Positions 14,429 through 21,650 of a DNA stretch of 30,735 nt are shown in pieces. Position 1 is the stretch's first letter; the number at the start of each line of letters is the position of its first letter. The notes below the pieces were generated by a model that saw only the letters and a program-made list of their open reading frames with translations, was not told the origin of the DNA and did not search any database. The DNA comes from Thermoproteota archaeon (GTDB taxonomy: Archaea > Thermoproteota > Methanomethylicia > Methanomethylicales > Methanomethylicaceae), in NCBI GenBank assembly GCA_030055545.1, contig JASFYK010000003.1:1-30735 (forward strand), read 5' to 3'. A program made the translations under genes and the position numbers.

Positions 14429-16075
14429 ATGGAGGATGGGTTTTTGTACGGGCTGGCGATTGATATTGGGACGAGCGGTATAAGAATCCAGGCGCTCGAC
14501 CTGAATACCTCTGAAGTCGTTGCGACCGCCATAACCTTAAGGCACCCCTTGCCTGGGGCGAACGTTATCGATCACCTTCATTTTGCGGTTGAGGTTGGCG
14601 AGGACGTCGCGCATAGGCTGATAATCGACACGATAAACTCGCTTCTCAAGCTCCTCGAAATCGATCTATCCAAGGTTGAGAGAGTGGCAGTGGACGGCAA
14701 CCCGACTCAGCTTTCGTTGTTTCAGAACATAGAAGTCCGCGATCTAGCCTATTGGGGCGAGCACGCCATGCATGATTACAACATAACGCCTCCAGAAAGG
14801 AATGCCTGTGTGATCAAAGCCGGATCGGTGGGGCTAGACCTGAATCCAGAGGCTGATGTTTACGTGCCTCCTGGCGTGAAGCACGAGATCGGTGCGGATG
14901 CGCTCGCCATGCTCGTCAAATCCGGCGTCCTGGAGAAAAGAGGCATATCCCTTGTGACCGACTTCGGGACCAACGCCGAGATAGCGCTCGTGATAGACGG
15001 CGAGGTTTTCACTTGCTCTGCCGCAGCCGGCCCTGCGATCGAGGGTCAGCGGATCGAGAAGGGAATGCTAGCCTCGCCAGGAGCGATCTGTGATGTTAAC
15101 CCTGAATCCAATGGCTGGAGGATGACCATACTGAACGAGCAGCTGCTGGCTGAGAAGGGTGATTCAGTCCTGCCCCACTCCGGAGAGGTGGTTGATAAGG
15201 GGCCGATGAGCGGGAAGGCTCTCGGGATCACGGGGACGGGTGTCATCGCGGTGCTCGCGCTCGGGATCTCGTCGGGACTAATTAAGCTCCCCAACATTGC
15301 AACCCAGGACAGGAAGCTCTACCTCCAGGATGGGATATACTTCACTAGGCGCGACTTGGTCGAGGCAGGCAAGGCGATCGGGGCATTCCGTGCAGGTCAC
15401 ATTTCGCTTTGCGAGGAGGCAGGAATCACGATGCACGACATCGATACTTCATATATGGCTGGCGCATCCGGGTTCTATGTGGATGCGAACAAGTCAATGG
15501 AAGTCGGTCAGATACCTGCATGCTCAAGGAAAGTCTATCAGATTGGGAACACATCACTTGGCATGGCAAAGGACATTGTGCTAAAGCCTGAGATGATCGA
15601 TACGCTCCAAAGCATGGCTGACAGCATAAGAGGAAGGCACATAATGCTAGCCACTTCGAAGGTCTTTGAGAAAGTCTACACGTTGGAGCTGTCATACTGG
15701 GATGAGGGTATGCCGATCACTATCTACAACGAATACCTCAGGAGATACGGCTACAACCCCTTGCCCAAAAGGACTCCAAACCCCGAGATAAAGAGGATCT
15801 ACATGAGGGACATCCCTGAGCTCGGCAAGAAAGGGCTAAAAGTACTGAGGAACATTGGAGTCACCTTGATCGGCGAATTCGACGGGTGCACTGGTTGCGA
15901 AAGCTGTGTCAAGAGCTGCCCTGAGAGCGCAATAAGGCTTGAGCCTGCAGGCGATAGGTTCAGGATAGTGATCAAATCAGAGCTATGCGACGGGATGGCA
16001 TGCCTAAGGTGCCAGCAGGCCTGTCCGGAACAAGTCTTCAAATACTCAAATCTATTGAAGGGTAAAAAAGAATAA
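14429..16075 (+). CDS. ramA: Reductive activator of corrinoid methyltransferase proteins (RamA-type)
   Basis: RamA uses ATP and a low-potential electron donor to reduce oxidised Co(II) corrinoid back to active Co(I) on proteins such as MtaC or the methylamine corrinoid proteins. The 548-residue protein has an N-terminal ASKHA-type ATPase start (GLAIDIGTSGIRIQALDL), a central DUF4445 region with VTDFGTNAEIALVIDG and an ITGTGVIAVLALGISSG turn, and two C-terminal [4Fe-4S] motifs: Cys487-x2-Cys490-x2-Cys493-x3-Cys497, and Cys520-x4-Cys525-x2-Cys528-x3-Cys532. Length and architecture match methanogen RamA (about 540 residues). It converges with mtaC, with 87 A/T-rich bases between the stops. Whether it serves methanol, methylamines or both cannot be told. 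Confidence 0.92.
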   Translation: MEDGFLYGLAIDIGTSGIRIQALDLNTSEVVATAITLRHPLPGANVIDHLHFAVEVGEDVAHRLIIDTINSLLKLLEIDLSKVERVAVDGNPTQLSLFQNIEVRDLAYWGEHAMHDYNITPPERNACVIKAGSVGLDLNPEADVYVPPGVKHEIGADALAMLVKSGVLEKRGISLVTDFGTNAEIALVIDGEVFTCSAAAGPAIEGQRIEKGMLASPGAICDVNPESNGWRMTILNEQLLAEKGDSVLPHSGEVVDKGPMSGKALGITGTGVIAVLALGISSGLIKLPNIATQDRKLYLQDGIYFTRRDLVEAGKAIGAFRAGHISLCEEAGITMHDIDTSYMAGASGFYVDANKSMEVGQIPACSRKVYQIGNTSLGMAKDIVLKPEMIDTLQSMADSIRGRHIMLATSKVFEKVYTLELSYWDEGMPITIYNEYLRRYGYNPLPKRTPNPEIKRIYMRDIPELGKKGLKVLRNIGVTLIGEFDGCTGCESCVKSCPESAIRLEPAGDRFRIVIKSELCDGMACLRCQQACPEQVFKYSNLLKGKKE

Positions 16076-16162
16076 CATTTTTTAATTTTTAGTTAATTCT
16101 AAAATGCCAAAAATTGATAATGAGGATTTAAATATAAATAAAAAAGAAAAAAGGGATGTTGT
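16076..16162. terminator. Bidirectional A/T-rich terminator between ramA and mtaC
   Basis: T-runs just after the ramA stop (CATTTTTTAATTTTTAG) and A-runs before mtaC (AAATAAAAAAGAAAAAA, T-rich on the minus strand) suit termination from both sides. No gene is seen. Confidence 0.5.
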
Positions 16163-16990
16163 TTACATCCTGTCTGCGTACTCCGCAACAAACTCCCCGA
16201 CGATCTTCGGGTATTCCTTGCGGATGTCCTTCCAGCTCTTGCCTGCCAGCGCTGCCTCTGCGAGCTTCGGTGCGTGGAATGCCTTGACTCCGTAGACTCC
16301 CATGTCGTAAGACTCCACGAAGTCCCTCTTTACTGCACCACCGCCGCAGCCGAACACTGGTACGGATATACCCTGTTCCTGCAGCGCTTTCGCTACCCTC
16401 GGGAAGGCGGTCATGGTTGTGGTCATCAGTGCCGTGCCGGTGAGCATCACTGGCTTGTGTTTCTTGACGGCCTCGATAACCTCCTTGTCAGGGACATCCC
16501 TTCCAAGGTCCACTGCCTCGAATCCGTTCGCCTTCAGGAACATCACGACGAGGTTCTTGCCAATGTCGTGCGGGTCACCCTCGGCGACGAATGAGACAAC
16601 GGTGCCCTTCTTCTCCCTAGCCCTACCGAGCTTCTGCTCAGCTACTGCCATTGCTGCAGTCATTGCATCAGCAGAGAGCATTATGTCGGGCAGGAAGTAC
16701 GCTCCCTTCGCGTATAGCGCGCTGACCGCGTCCATTCCCTTCGCGAGCCCCTTCTCGATCACGTCGAGTGGGGACACCCTGTCGAGAGCTGATTTTGCAG
16801 CCTGCACTGCTTTGTCTGCGTCTCCGAATATGACGGCCATTGCCAGCGACTTGAACGGCTCGTCCTTTGGCAGTACCTTCTTAACGTCTGCGTCGTCTTC
16901 TGGCTTTATTGCCGGTCCTTCGATGATGACGTTGTATCTCTTGAACATCATGTCGAAGTCCGCTTTCTTAGCCCAATCTAAAAGTGCCAT
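16163..16990 (-). CDS. mtaC: Methanol corrinoid protein
   Basis: MtaC carries the corrinoid that accepts the methyl group of methanol from MtaB and hands it to MtaA. The 275-residue protein (ATG 16990) has an N-terminal helical cap domain (about 1-120, ending LSADAMTAAMAVAEQKL) and a C-terminal Rossmann-like B12 domain with the cobalt-coordinating motif EGDPHDIGKN, whose His is the lower axial ligand. VDLGRDVP, MLTGTALMTTTM and the FGCGGGAV loop are also present. The frame opens five codons earlier at 17005, overlapping the mtaB stop, but MALLDW after a GGTGTTG run is the better start. The order here is mtaB then mtaC, the reverse of the common mtaC-mtaB layout. Confidence 0.95.
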   Translation of the reverse strand: MALLDWAKKADFDMMFKRYNVIIEGPAIKPEDDADVKKVLPKDEPFKSLAMAVIFGDADKAVQAAKSALDRVSPLDVIEKGLAKGMDAVSALYAKGAYFLPDIMLSADAMTAAMAVAEQKLGRAREKKGTVVSFVAEGDPHDIGKNLVVMFLKANGFEAVDLGRDVPDKEVIEAVKKHKPVMLTGTALMTTTMTAFPRVAKALQEQGISVPVFGCGGGAVKRDFVESYDMGVYGVKAFHAPKLAEAALAGKSWKDIRKEYPKIVGEFVAEYADRM

Positions 16991-17001
16991 TTTGCAACAC
17001 C

Positions 17002-18390
17002 TCACAATCCATAGCTCTTCGGGTCAAATGTCGGTATCTTCCTCGGATACTCTCTCATGCACTGGTCACGGAATATCTCCGCTTCCATCGGAAGGCTCTC
17101 GAGGATGCTTGTGTACTTCCTCAGCGTGTCGAGCTCGAACCTCGTCAGCTGAAGGAGCTTGGCCTCGTATGCTTCCATCATAACCTTGGAAGCCTCAAGC
17201 GCTGCAGCCCTTGCCCTTAGGTATATGTCCTTTCCATACTCCACTATTGCCTTTCCAACCCTGTACGCGTTCGGATACGCAAGTAGCGTGCCCTGCGGGT
17301 CCCTGAACATATCGGTGAATGTGTACAGGTCCCTGAGCGTCTTAGCATTGCCGGTCTGGATTGCAGTGTTCATGAGCGCAGCCTCGTAGCCTGTGGCCTG
17401 CAGCCATACTGCTGGTGTGGGTCCGCCCATCTCCTCTCTGTGGAAGACTGACTCATTGCTCCAGCAGTCCACCACCTGGCAGGTCAAGTTGCCCATGACG
17501 TCTGCGTGTGCACAGACTGCGTTCTTGCCTTCCTGGCAGATCGGGACACCTGTTATCGCCTTTATAATGGTGTTTTCATATCCGCAGTCCTTCAGTGGAC
17601 CTGTCGCTCCGCACTCCACTGCGACAAGGCTCCTTGCGGCTGAGATTGCCCTCGCCAGCGCTGCTGCCGTGTGCGACATATCCTTGCCCAGCAACCCGCC
17701 TGCAACGTACATGCAGGTGTTTGCTCCTGAGCAGTTGGTGTCGCCCGCGGGCCTTGTGTCGTACTTGCTGCAGATGTTAACTGCCCTTGTCCAGAAGTAC
17801 TCCATATCTATGCTGCCTAGGTATCCAATCCCGAACAGGATTGCCTTAATATCTCCTCTCATTACACCATAGTCAAGGACTGACTTTCCTCCCATGGTCT
17901 CTGCCGCTATGTCCGAAGCTCCGGCTTTACAGCACTCCTCGATTGTCTCTGCGATCCTGTTGTCATACTCCGAGCCCCTGAGCCCTCCTTTCTCCTCGAT
18001 CCTCAGGTCTCCGACTGTCTGCCTTAGAGCTGCCCTGACTCCGTATTCATCATAGTATTTCTTTAGGACCTCTGCCTGTGCCAGTGTGCATGCGTAACCC
18101 CAGTCGGGGTGGTATGTCTGCTGGAAGACGTGCTCCTGCTCAAGCATAAAAGCTGGTAGACCAATGTCTACTGCCCTAGACGCAGCTTGCTCTGCAATGG
18201 AAGCCATCTCTTTCACTAGTGTCTCTTTACTTCGCTCGGTTCCTGCTTCAGGAGCGACTTTGACCTCGGGTACGACATAGCCTGCACCGAACTGCACGTT
18301 CCAGTGCTCTAGCACTGGGAACTTGGCATGGCCAAAGACCATCTCGTCGGGATCCTTGTATGCCATTTTAGTATATCTTCTAACTCCCAT
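17002..18390 (-). CDS. mtaB: Methanol:corrinoid methyltransferase
   Basis: MtaB is the zinc enzyme that activates methanol and methylates the corrinoid on MtaC. The 462-residue protein from ATG 18390 has the family N-terminus RRYTKMAYKDPDEMVFG and the three zinc-ligand contexts: Glu in AAETMGGKSV, Cys in AGDTNCSGAN and Cys in LKDCGYENT. It also has the conserved CAHADVMGNL and DCWSNESVFH segments. Start alternatives are GTG 18402 (four codons earlier) and ATG 18366. The first matches the usual length plus four; ATG 18390 has GGGG in front and is chosen. mtaC follows 11 bp downstream and is surely co-transcribed. The spacer of over 400 bp upstream holds several regulatory candidates. Confidence 0.96.
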   Translation of the reverse strand: MGVRRYTKMAYKDPDEMVFGHAKFPVLEHWNVQFGAGYVVPEVKVAPEAGTERSKETLVKEMASIAEQAASRAVDIGLPAFMLEQEHVFQQTYHPDWGYACTLAQAEVLKKYYDEYGVRAALRQTVGDLRIEEKGGLRGSEYDNRIAETIEECCKAGASDIAAETMGGKSVLDYGVMRGDIKAILFGIGYLGSIDMEYFWTRAVNICSKYDTRPAGDTNCSGANTCMYVAGGLLGKDMSHTAAALARAISAARSLVAVECGATGPLKDCGYENTIIKAITGVPICQEGKNAVCAHADVMGNLTCQVVDCWSNESVFHREEMGGPTPAVWLQATGYEAALMNTAIQTGNAKTLRDLYTFTDMFRDPQGTLLAYPNAYRVGKAIVEYGKDIYLRARAAALEASKVMMEAYEAKLLQLTRFELDTLRKYTSILESLPMEAEIFRDQCMREYPRKIPTFDPKSYGL

Positions 18391-18562
18391 ATTTTTCCCC
18401 ACAATATATTCAACAGGGATTGTTATTAAGTGCTCTTCTTAATTTTATCAAGGTTATCGATAGCTTATCTTAAATTATTAAGAAAATAACTACGTTATAT
18501 AAAATTTTAAATGGGAAAACATCATAATATTTGTTCAAAAATGTTATATTTATTTGTACTAA

Positions 18563-18572
18563 AAAGTGTACC
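18563..18572 (-). promoter_or_regulatory. TACACTTT box facing mtaB
   Basis: On the minus strand this reads GGTACACTTT, nine of ten bases matching the boxes before the hydrogenase operon and the YaaH-like gene. It lies about 13 bases before a TATA-like AAATATAA, in the orientation of mtaB. Confidence 0.4.
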
Positions 18573-18587
18573 ATTGAATAAACAAAT

Positions 18588-18604
18588 GGTTGGATTATCC
18601 ATCC
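18588..18604. promoter_or_regulatory. Palindromic operator C upstream of mtaB
   Basis: GGTTGGATTATCCATCC matches operator A at 15 of 17 positions. Read toward mtaB it is GGATGGATAATCCAACC and directly follows a TATA-like GATATAT (18605-18611, minus strand), the same TATA-then-palindrome order as in operators A and B. It is 198 bases from the mtaB ATG. Confidence 0.5.
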
Positions 18605-18764
18605 ATATATCTGATTATGGAGTTTTGACTGCATCCTTCTGCTTTGAACTTTGCATATTTCGAAATTTTACCAAATTGAGCCAGACTTGGACACCAAAAA
18701 TCCTCTTCCATAAGAGACTGATAAAATGCACCTAATAATTATATAATATAATATCGTAATACTA

Positions 18765-18774
18765 TGTACACTTT
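18765..18774 (+). promoter_or_regulatory. TGTACACTTT box before the hydrogenase operon
   Basis: The ten-base sequence lies seven bases before the TATA box of the hydrogenase operon and is identical and co-oriented with the box before the 9751-10311 gene. This is a typical position for an archaeal activator. Confidence 0.45.
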
Positions 18775-18781
18775 AGGTGAA

Positions 18782-18789
18782 TTTATATA
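18782..18789 (+). promoter_or_regulatory. TATA box of the hydrogenase operon
   Basis: TTTATATA, preceded by a purine-rich AGGTGAA (possible BRE), predicts transcription starting near 18813, with a leader of about 25 bases that contains the GGGGGG ribosome site before the TTG at 18838. Confidence 0.6.
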
Positions 18790-18837
18790 GGTAAACTGTA
18801 GTAATGCTAATTGTAATTGTTTTTTGGGGGGTCTGGT

Positions 18838-19203
18838 TTGCAAAAAGATAGCCGTGGGTCGATGCCCTCTGAAAGAGCTTCTTTGCTTGTTTCCCTTACT
18901 TTTATGATTATAGGCATAGCTGGTTGTATTGCCGCATCCATCGCCTCGAATTTCATATTGTTGTTAGCTTTTGTGGAGATCACTTCAGTTTCAATGTTCT
19001 TTATCCTGCTATACGATTTCATACCGGCTTATTTTCCGGATCGCATAAAGGCGGTTTCGCTGTTTTACTGCGGTTTAGCAAAGGAACCTTACATTAGCGA
19101 CGCAAGCGTCTATAGGCCCAACGTGCCTCTTCTGAACGTACCTTACGATTCGAATTGGGATGAATATTATGACAAATCATCCATGAGGGTGGAAAGGAAA
19201 TGA
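18838..19203 (+). CDS. Small membrane protein, NuoK/MrpC-like start with soluble tail
   Basis: This is the first gene of the hydrogenase operon. The 121-residue protein (TTG start after a GGGGGG ribosome site; an ATG follows at 18859) has two hydrophobic helices at about residues 17-55. The second carries a buried glutamate in LLLAFVEITSVSMFF, as in NuoK/MrpC-type antiporter subunits. The last 60 residues are hydrophilic (PDRIKAVSLFYCGLAKEPY, then a tail rich in Asp, Tyr and Asn), which NuoK lacks. It could be a shortened NuoK-like subunit or an unrelated membrane anchor. It overlaps the antiporter-like gene by four bases (ATGA), so the two are translationally coupled. Confidence 0.6.
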   Translation: MQKDSRGSMPSERASLLVSLTFMIIGIAGCIAASIASNFILLLAFVEITSVSMFFILLYDFIPAYFPDRIKAVSLFYCGLAKEPYISDASVYRPNVPLLNVPYDSNWDEYYDKSSMRVERK

Positions 19204-20759
19204 CTGCAGTAGAGGAATCTTTTCTAGTGATCTTGGTGCCCCTGCTCATAGTGCTTTGTGGCATTCTCTCGCCTGTTTTATTCAAAAAAGGGAAAACGTT
19301 AGCCGTGTTTTCAAGCTTGTTCTTCGTTGCCGCGCTTGCTTTGAACACTTGGCTACTTGCAGAGGTGCAAGAGGGATCGGCATTGTATTATCCAAGCACC
19401 CAGGGCATAATCTTCAATGCTGCATCCGCATTTGTTGTGGAAATAACTCTTGCCTTGGGTCTTCTAGGGGCCATCTACAGTTACCGCTATTTCGAAGACG
19501 AGAAGATCTTGCCCCCCTTTTACATGCTCTACTCATTCTTCATCGCAACGCTCATAGTAATGGCAGTTACGTTCGACGTGCTCATAATCTATGTTGCTTT
19601 TGAGGCAAGTACTATCGCAGGCGGCGTGCTCATCCTCTTCACAAAGAGAAGAAGCGCAACTAAGGCAGCAGTCAGATTCTTTGTGCTGAGCGTAATTGGC
19701 GCGATTATAATATTGGCAGGTATACTCTACCAGAATTTCCTGACTGGTTCATTCATGCTTGAGCAATCTGCATTCTCTGGCGTCCCTAACAGCGAACTTG
19801 TTCTGCTCTCAGCCCTCTACGCAATCGGTTTCAGCATCAAGGTGGGGATCTTTCCTTTTGGTCTACTTTGGCTCCCAGCTGCGCACAGCGAAGCCCCTAC
19901 GCCTGTAAGCGCAATACTCAGCGGGGTAATGGTGCAGATTGCAGCATTCGCGGCTAGCCGGATAATTGGCGTCATTTCGCCTTTGAGCTATGAGCTGGGC
20001 CTCTTGCTCGTCACTCTAGGTGCTCTGAGCGTCATATTCGGTGCGGCGCTCGCGGCAGTCGAGGCAACTTCTGGAAGCAAGCACTCGAGGTTCCATGTGA
20101 GCCCAGTCCAGATAAGGGGTATAAAGAGGATTTGGGCGTTTTCGACCTCCTCTGAAGTTGGAGTATTTTATATGCTGATCGGTTTGGCACTGATCTCGCC
20201 CGCCCTCACACCGCTTTTCTTTGCGGGCATACTCCTGCACTTCCTCAATCACGGTCTTGCAAAGGCTCTCCTCTTCTTCGACAGCGGCTTTGTGATCGAG
20301 ACGAGCCGGACCGCCGATCTGTCGCTGCTTAAAGGGTTAGGGAGCAGAGTTAGCGTGAACGGTCTCACATATCTCATTGGTGGCTTCTCACTTTCGCTTA
20401 TACCTGGCACGCTCGGATACAACACATTCTTGGAATTCACCAGAGGGCACATCGGCATGGAGATTACTGCGGTTATAATCACGGCCGCACTATTCATCTT
20501 CTTTACAACCCTTTACTCGCTCAGGATAATAGTGGCAGGAAAACCAAAGGCTAAGATCGAGTATGTTGAGGGTAAGGTGCACAGCCATGTTATTCTTAGG
20601 ATTCCTGGAATCGTCCTTGCAATTGCGATAGTAACTTTGGGCGTTATAGTCCTGCTGGGCGCGAATGGGATTGCTTTAGAGGGCTATTACCACCAATTCG
20701 AGGAGTGGTTCAGCGTTGCTGCAAGGACAATATCCGAGCCGTGGGTAGGTGTTGCATAA
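19200..20759 (+). CDS. Antiporter-like proton-channel subunit of the hydrogenase (NuoL/M/N, MrpD family)
   Basis: This 519-residue membrane protein (about 14 helices) is the ion-translocating subunit that couples electron flow to H+ or Na+ movement. The ion-path residues of the Proton_antipo_M domain are present: Glu135 in VAFEAST, Lys214 in FSIKVGIFPFG, His229 in WLPAAHSEAPTPVSA, and the later HFLNHGLAKALLFF with His351 and Lys355. Compared with NuoL it has a short polar insert (about residues 289-303) before the helix normally starting DxKRxxAxS, here IKRIWAFSTSSEVG. Its end overlaps the next gene by one base (TAATG). Confidence 0.92.
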   Translation: MTAVEESFLVILVPLLIVLCGILSPVLFKKGKTLAVFSSLFFVAALALNTWLLAEVQEGSALYYPSTQGIIFNAASAFVVEITLALGLLGAIYSYRYFEDEKILPPFYMLYSFFIATLIVMAVTFDVLIIYVAFEASTIAGGVLILFTKRRSATKAAVRFFVLSVIGAIIILAGILYQNFLTGSFMLEQSAFSGVPNSELVLLSALYAIGFSIKVGIFPFGLLWLPAAHSEAPTPVSAILSGVMVQIAAFAASRIIGVISPLSYELGLLLVTLGALSVIFGAALAAVEATSGSKHSRFHVSPVQIRGIKRIWAFSTSSEVGVFYMLIGLALISPALTPLFFAGILLHFLNHGLAKALLFFDSGFVIETSRTADLSLLKGLGSRVSVNGLTYLIGGFSLSLIPGTLGYNTFLEFTRGHIGMEITAVIITAALFIFFTTLYSLRIIVAGKPKAKIEYVEGKVHSHVILRIPGIVLAIAIVTLGVIVLLGANGIALEGYYHQFEEWFSVAARTISEPWVGVA

Positions 20760-21286
20760 TGTCATACATAAGTACCCCCCAAAAGAAGCTCAAAGAACCA
20801 ATCCCTGTTCCTGGCACTAAGGAAAAAGTCACGGATCTTGTTGTAATTCATGATCCGACCAAGTGCACAGGATGCGGGCAATGCATGATAGGCTGTGCAT
20901 ACAAGCACTTCCATACATTTGACAGGAAATTCGGTCTGCTCTACGTCTATGAGGATCCCATAACTAAGGGATGTTACGTGAATGCCAACTGCTCCCACTG
21001 CGTCTTCCCAATGTGCCTTGCTTCATGCCCGAAAGAGGCGATTTACAAGGACGAAAAGGGCATAGTGCGGATATCTCCCCTGCTTTGCGTGGGATGCGGG
21101 ACATGCAACCAGGCTTGTCCCATAGGTATACCAAGGCTAGACGAGGAGCGGAAAGTCTATGTCAAGTGTGACTTCTGTGACGGGGATTGGCCCATGTGCG
21201 TCCAGATGTGCAGCTCGAATGCACTGAGGTTGCTACCTCGGAAGGAGGCATTCGAGTATGTCAAAAAATTGAGGGGTGGTAAATGA
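20759..21286 (+). CDS. Four-cluster ferredoxin-type electron-transfer protein (HycB/CooF-like)
   Basis: This 175-residue cytoplasmic iron-sulfur protein resembles HycB, CooF and the beta subunits of DMSO-reductase-family enzymes. Sixteen cysteines form four [4Fe-4S] motifs: Cys36-39-42-46; Cys78-81-86-90; Cys110-113-116-120; and Cys137-140-147-151. In the hydrogenase operon it would carry electrons between an external donor or the HdrB-like subunit and the hydrogenase module. ATG 20759 overlaps the antiporter stop by one base and is chosen over the upstream in-frame start inside the antiporter gene. Its stop overlaps the next start (ATGA). Confidence 0.9.
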   Translation: MSYISTPQKKLKEPIPVPGTKEKVTDLVVIHDPTKCTGCGQCMIGCAYKHFHTFDRKFGLLYVYEDPITKGCYVNANCSHCVFPMCLASCPKEAIYKDEKGIVRISPLLCVGCGTCNQACPIGIPRLDEERKVYVKCDFCDGDWPMCVQMCSSNALRLLPRKEAFEYVKKLRGGK

Positions 21287-21639
21287 TGTCGGGCGATGCC
21301 GATCGCATCAAGAGCTGGGAGAGGCTGCTCGAGGCGGGGCTTAAGGTCACTGAGCACAAGCAGGATGAGGACGCAAAGAAGTATCCCCTGAGGAAGCGAT
21401 TCAGGCCTGCGGCGCCTGATATAGCAAAAGCCTCCTTGAAGAGGGATTTCGAAGTTGGCTTGGTCTATTATGTTGGGGATGATGTGGAACAGGATCGGGC
21501 ACTCTGCGGGCTGGAGAAGAAACCCCCTACTGCCCATACTTTCAAGGAAGCCCTGGAGAAGAAGCGGAAGATCTTGGAGGAGTCGGGGATAATGAAAGAG
21601 CTTGGTTTCGACAAGAAGAAGGGTTCCTTCAAATATTGA
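21283..21639 (+). CDS. Unknown 118-residue operon protein
   Basis: I do not recognise this small, charged, soluble protein. It contains a short helix (RIKSWERLLEAGLKV), a central strand region (FEVGLVYYVGDDVEQDRALCG, one cysteine), and a basic C-terminus (EKKRKILEESGIMKELGF, then KKKG). It has no CxxC motif and no membrane helix, so it is not a normal HdrC. Its position between the four-cluster ferredoxin and the HdrB-like gene, with a four-base ATGA overlap, and an 11-base gap to the next start, says it belongs to the same complex. It could be a small linker or assembly subunit. A second ATG one codon later is also possible. Confidence 0.75.
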   Translation: MMSGDADRIKSWERLLEAGLKVTEHKQDEDAKKYPLRKRFRPAAPDIAKASLKRDFEVGLVYYVGDDVEQDRALCGLEKKPPTAHTFKEALEKKRKILEESGIMKELGFDKKKGSFKY

Positions 21640-21650
21640 GGTGGTCACAT

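Larger units (their letters stand above)
18391..18837. other. 447-bp A/T-rich regulatory region between mtaBC and the hydrogenase operon
   Basis: This divergent spacer has no convincing gene. It holds a proximal mtaB TATA candidate (CTTAATAA, minus strand, about 18433-18440), a TATA-like AAATATAA (about 18543-18550) behind a TACACTTT box, operator C, and the TATA box and TGTACACTTT box of the hydrogenase operon. If mtaB starts from the distal promoter its leader is about 130-190 nt; long mtaCB leaders are known in Methanosarcina. Confidence 0.6.

Noticed and set aside
18511..18735. A 74-codon frame in the mtaB-hydrogenase spacer
   Set aside because: A/T-rich, no ribosome site or protein-like composition, and it overlaps the regulatory boxes.
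18391..18837. tRNA or small structured RNA in the long spacer
   Set aside because: No cloverleaf, TTC-type arm or strong stem could be found by eye; only promoter-type motifs.
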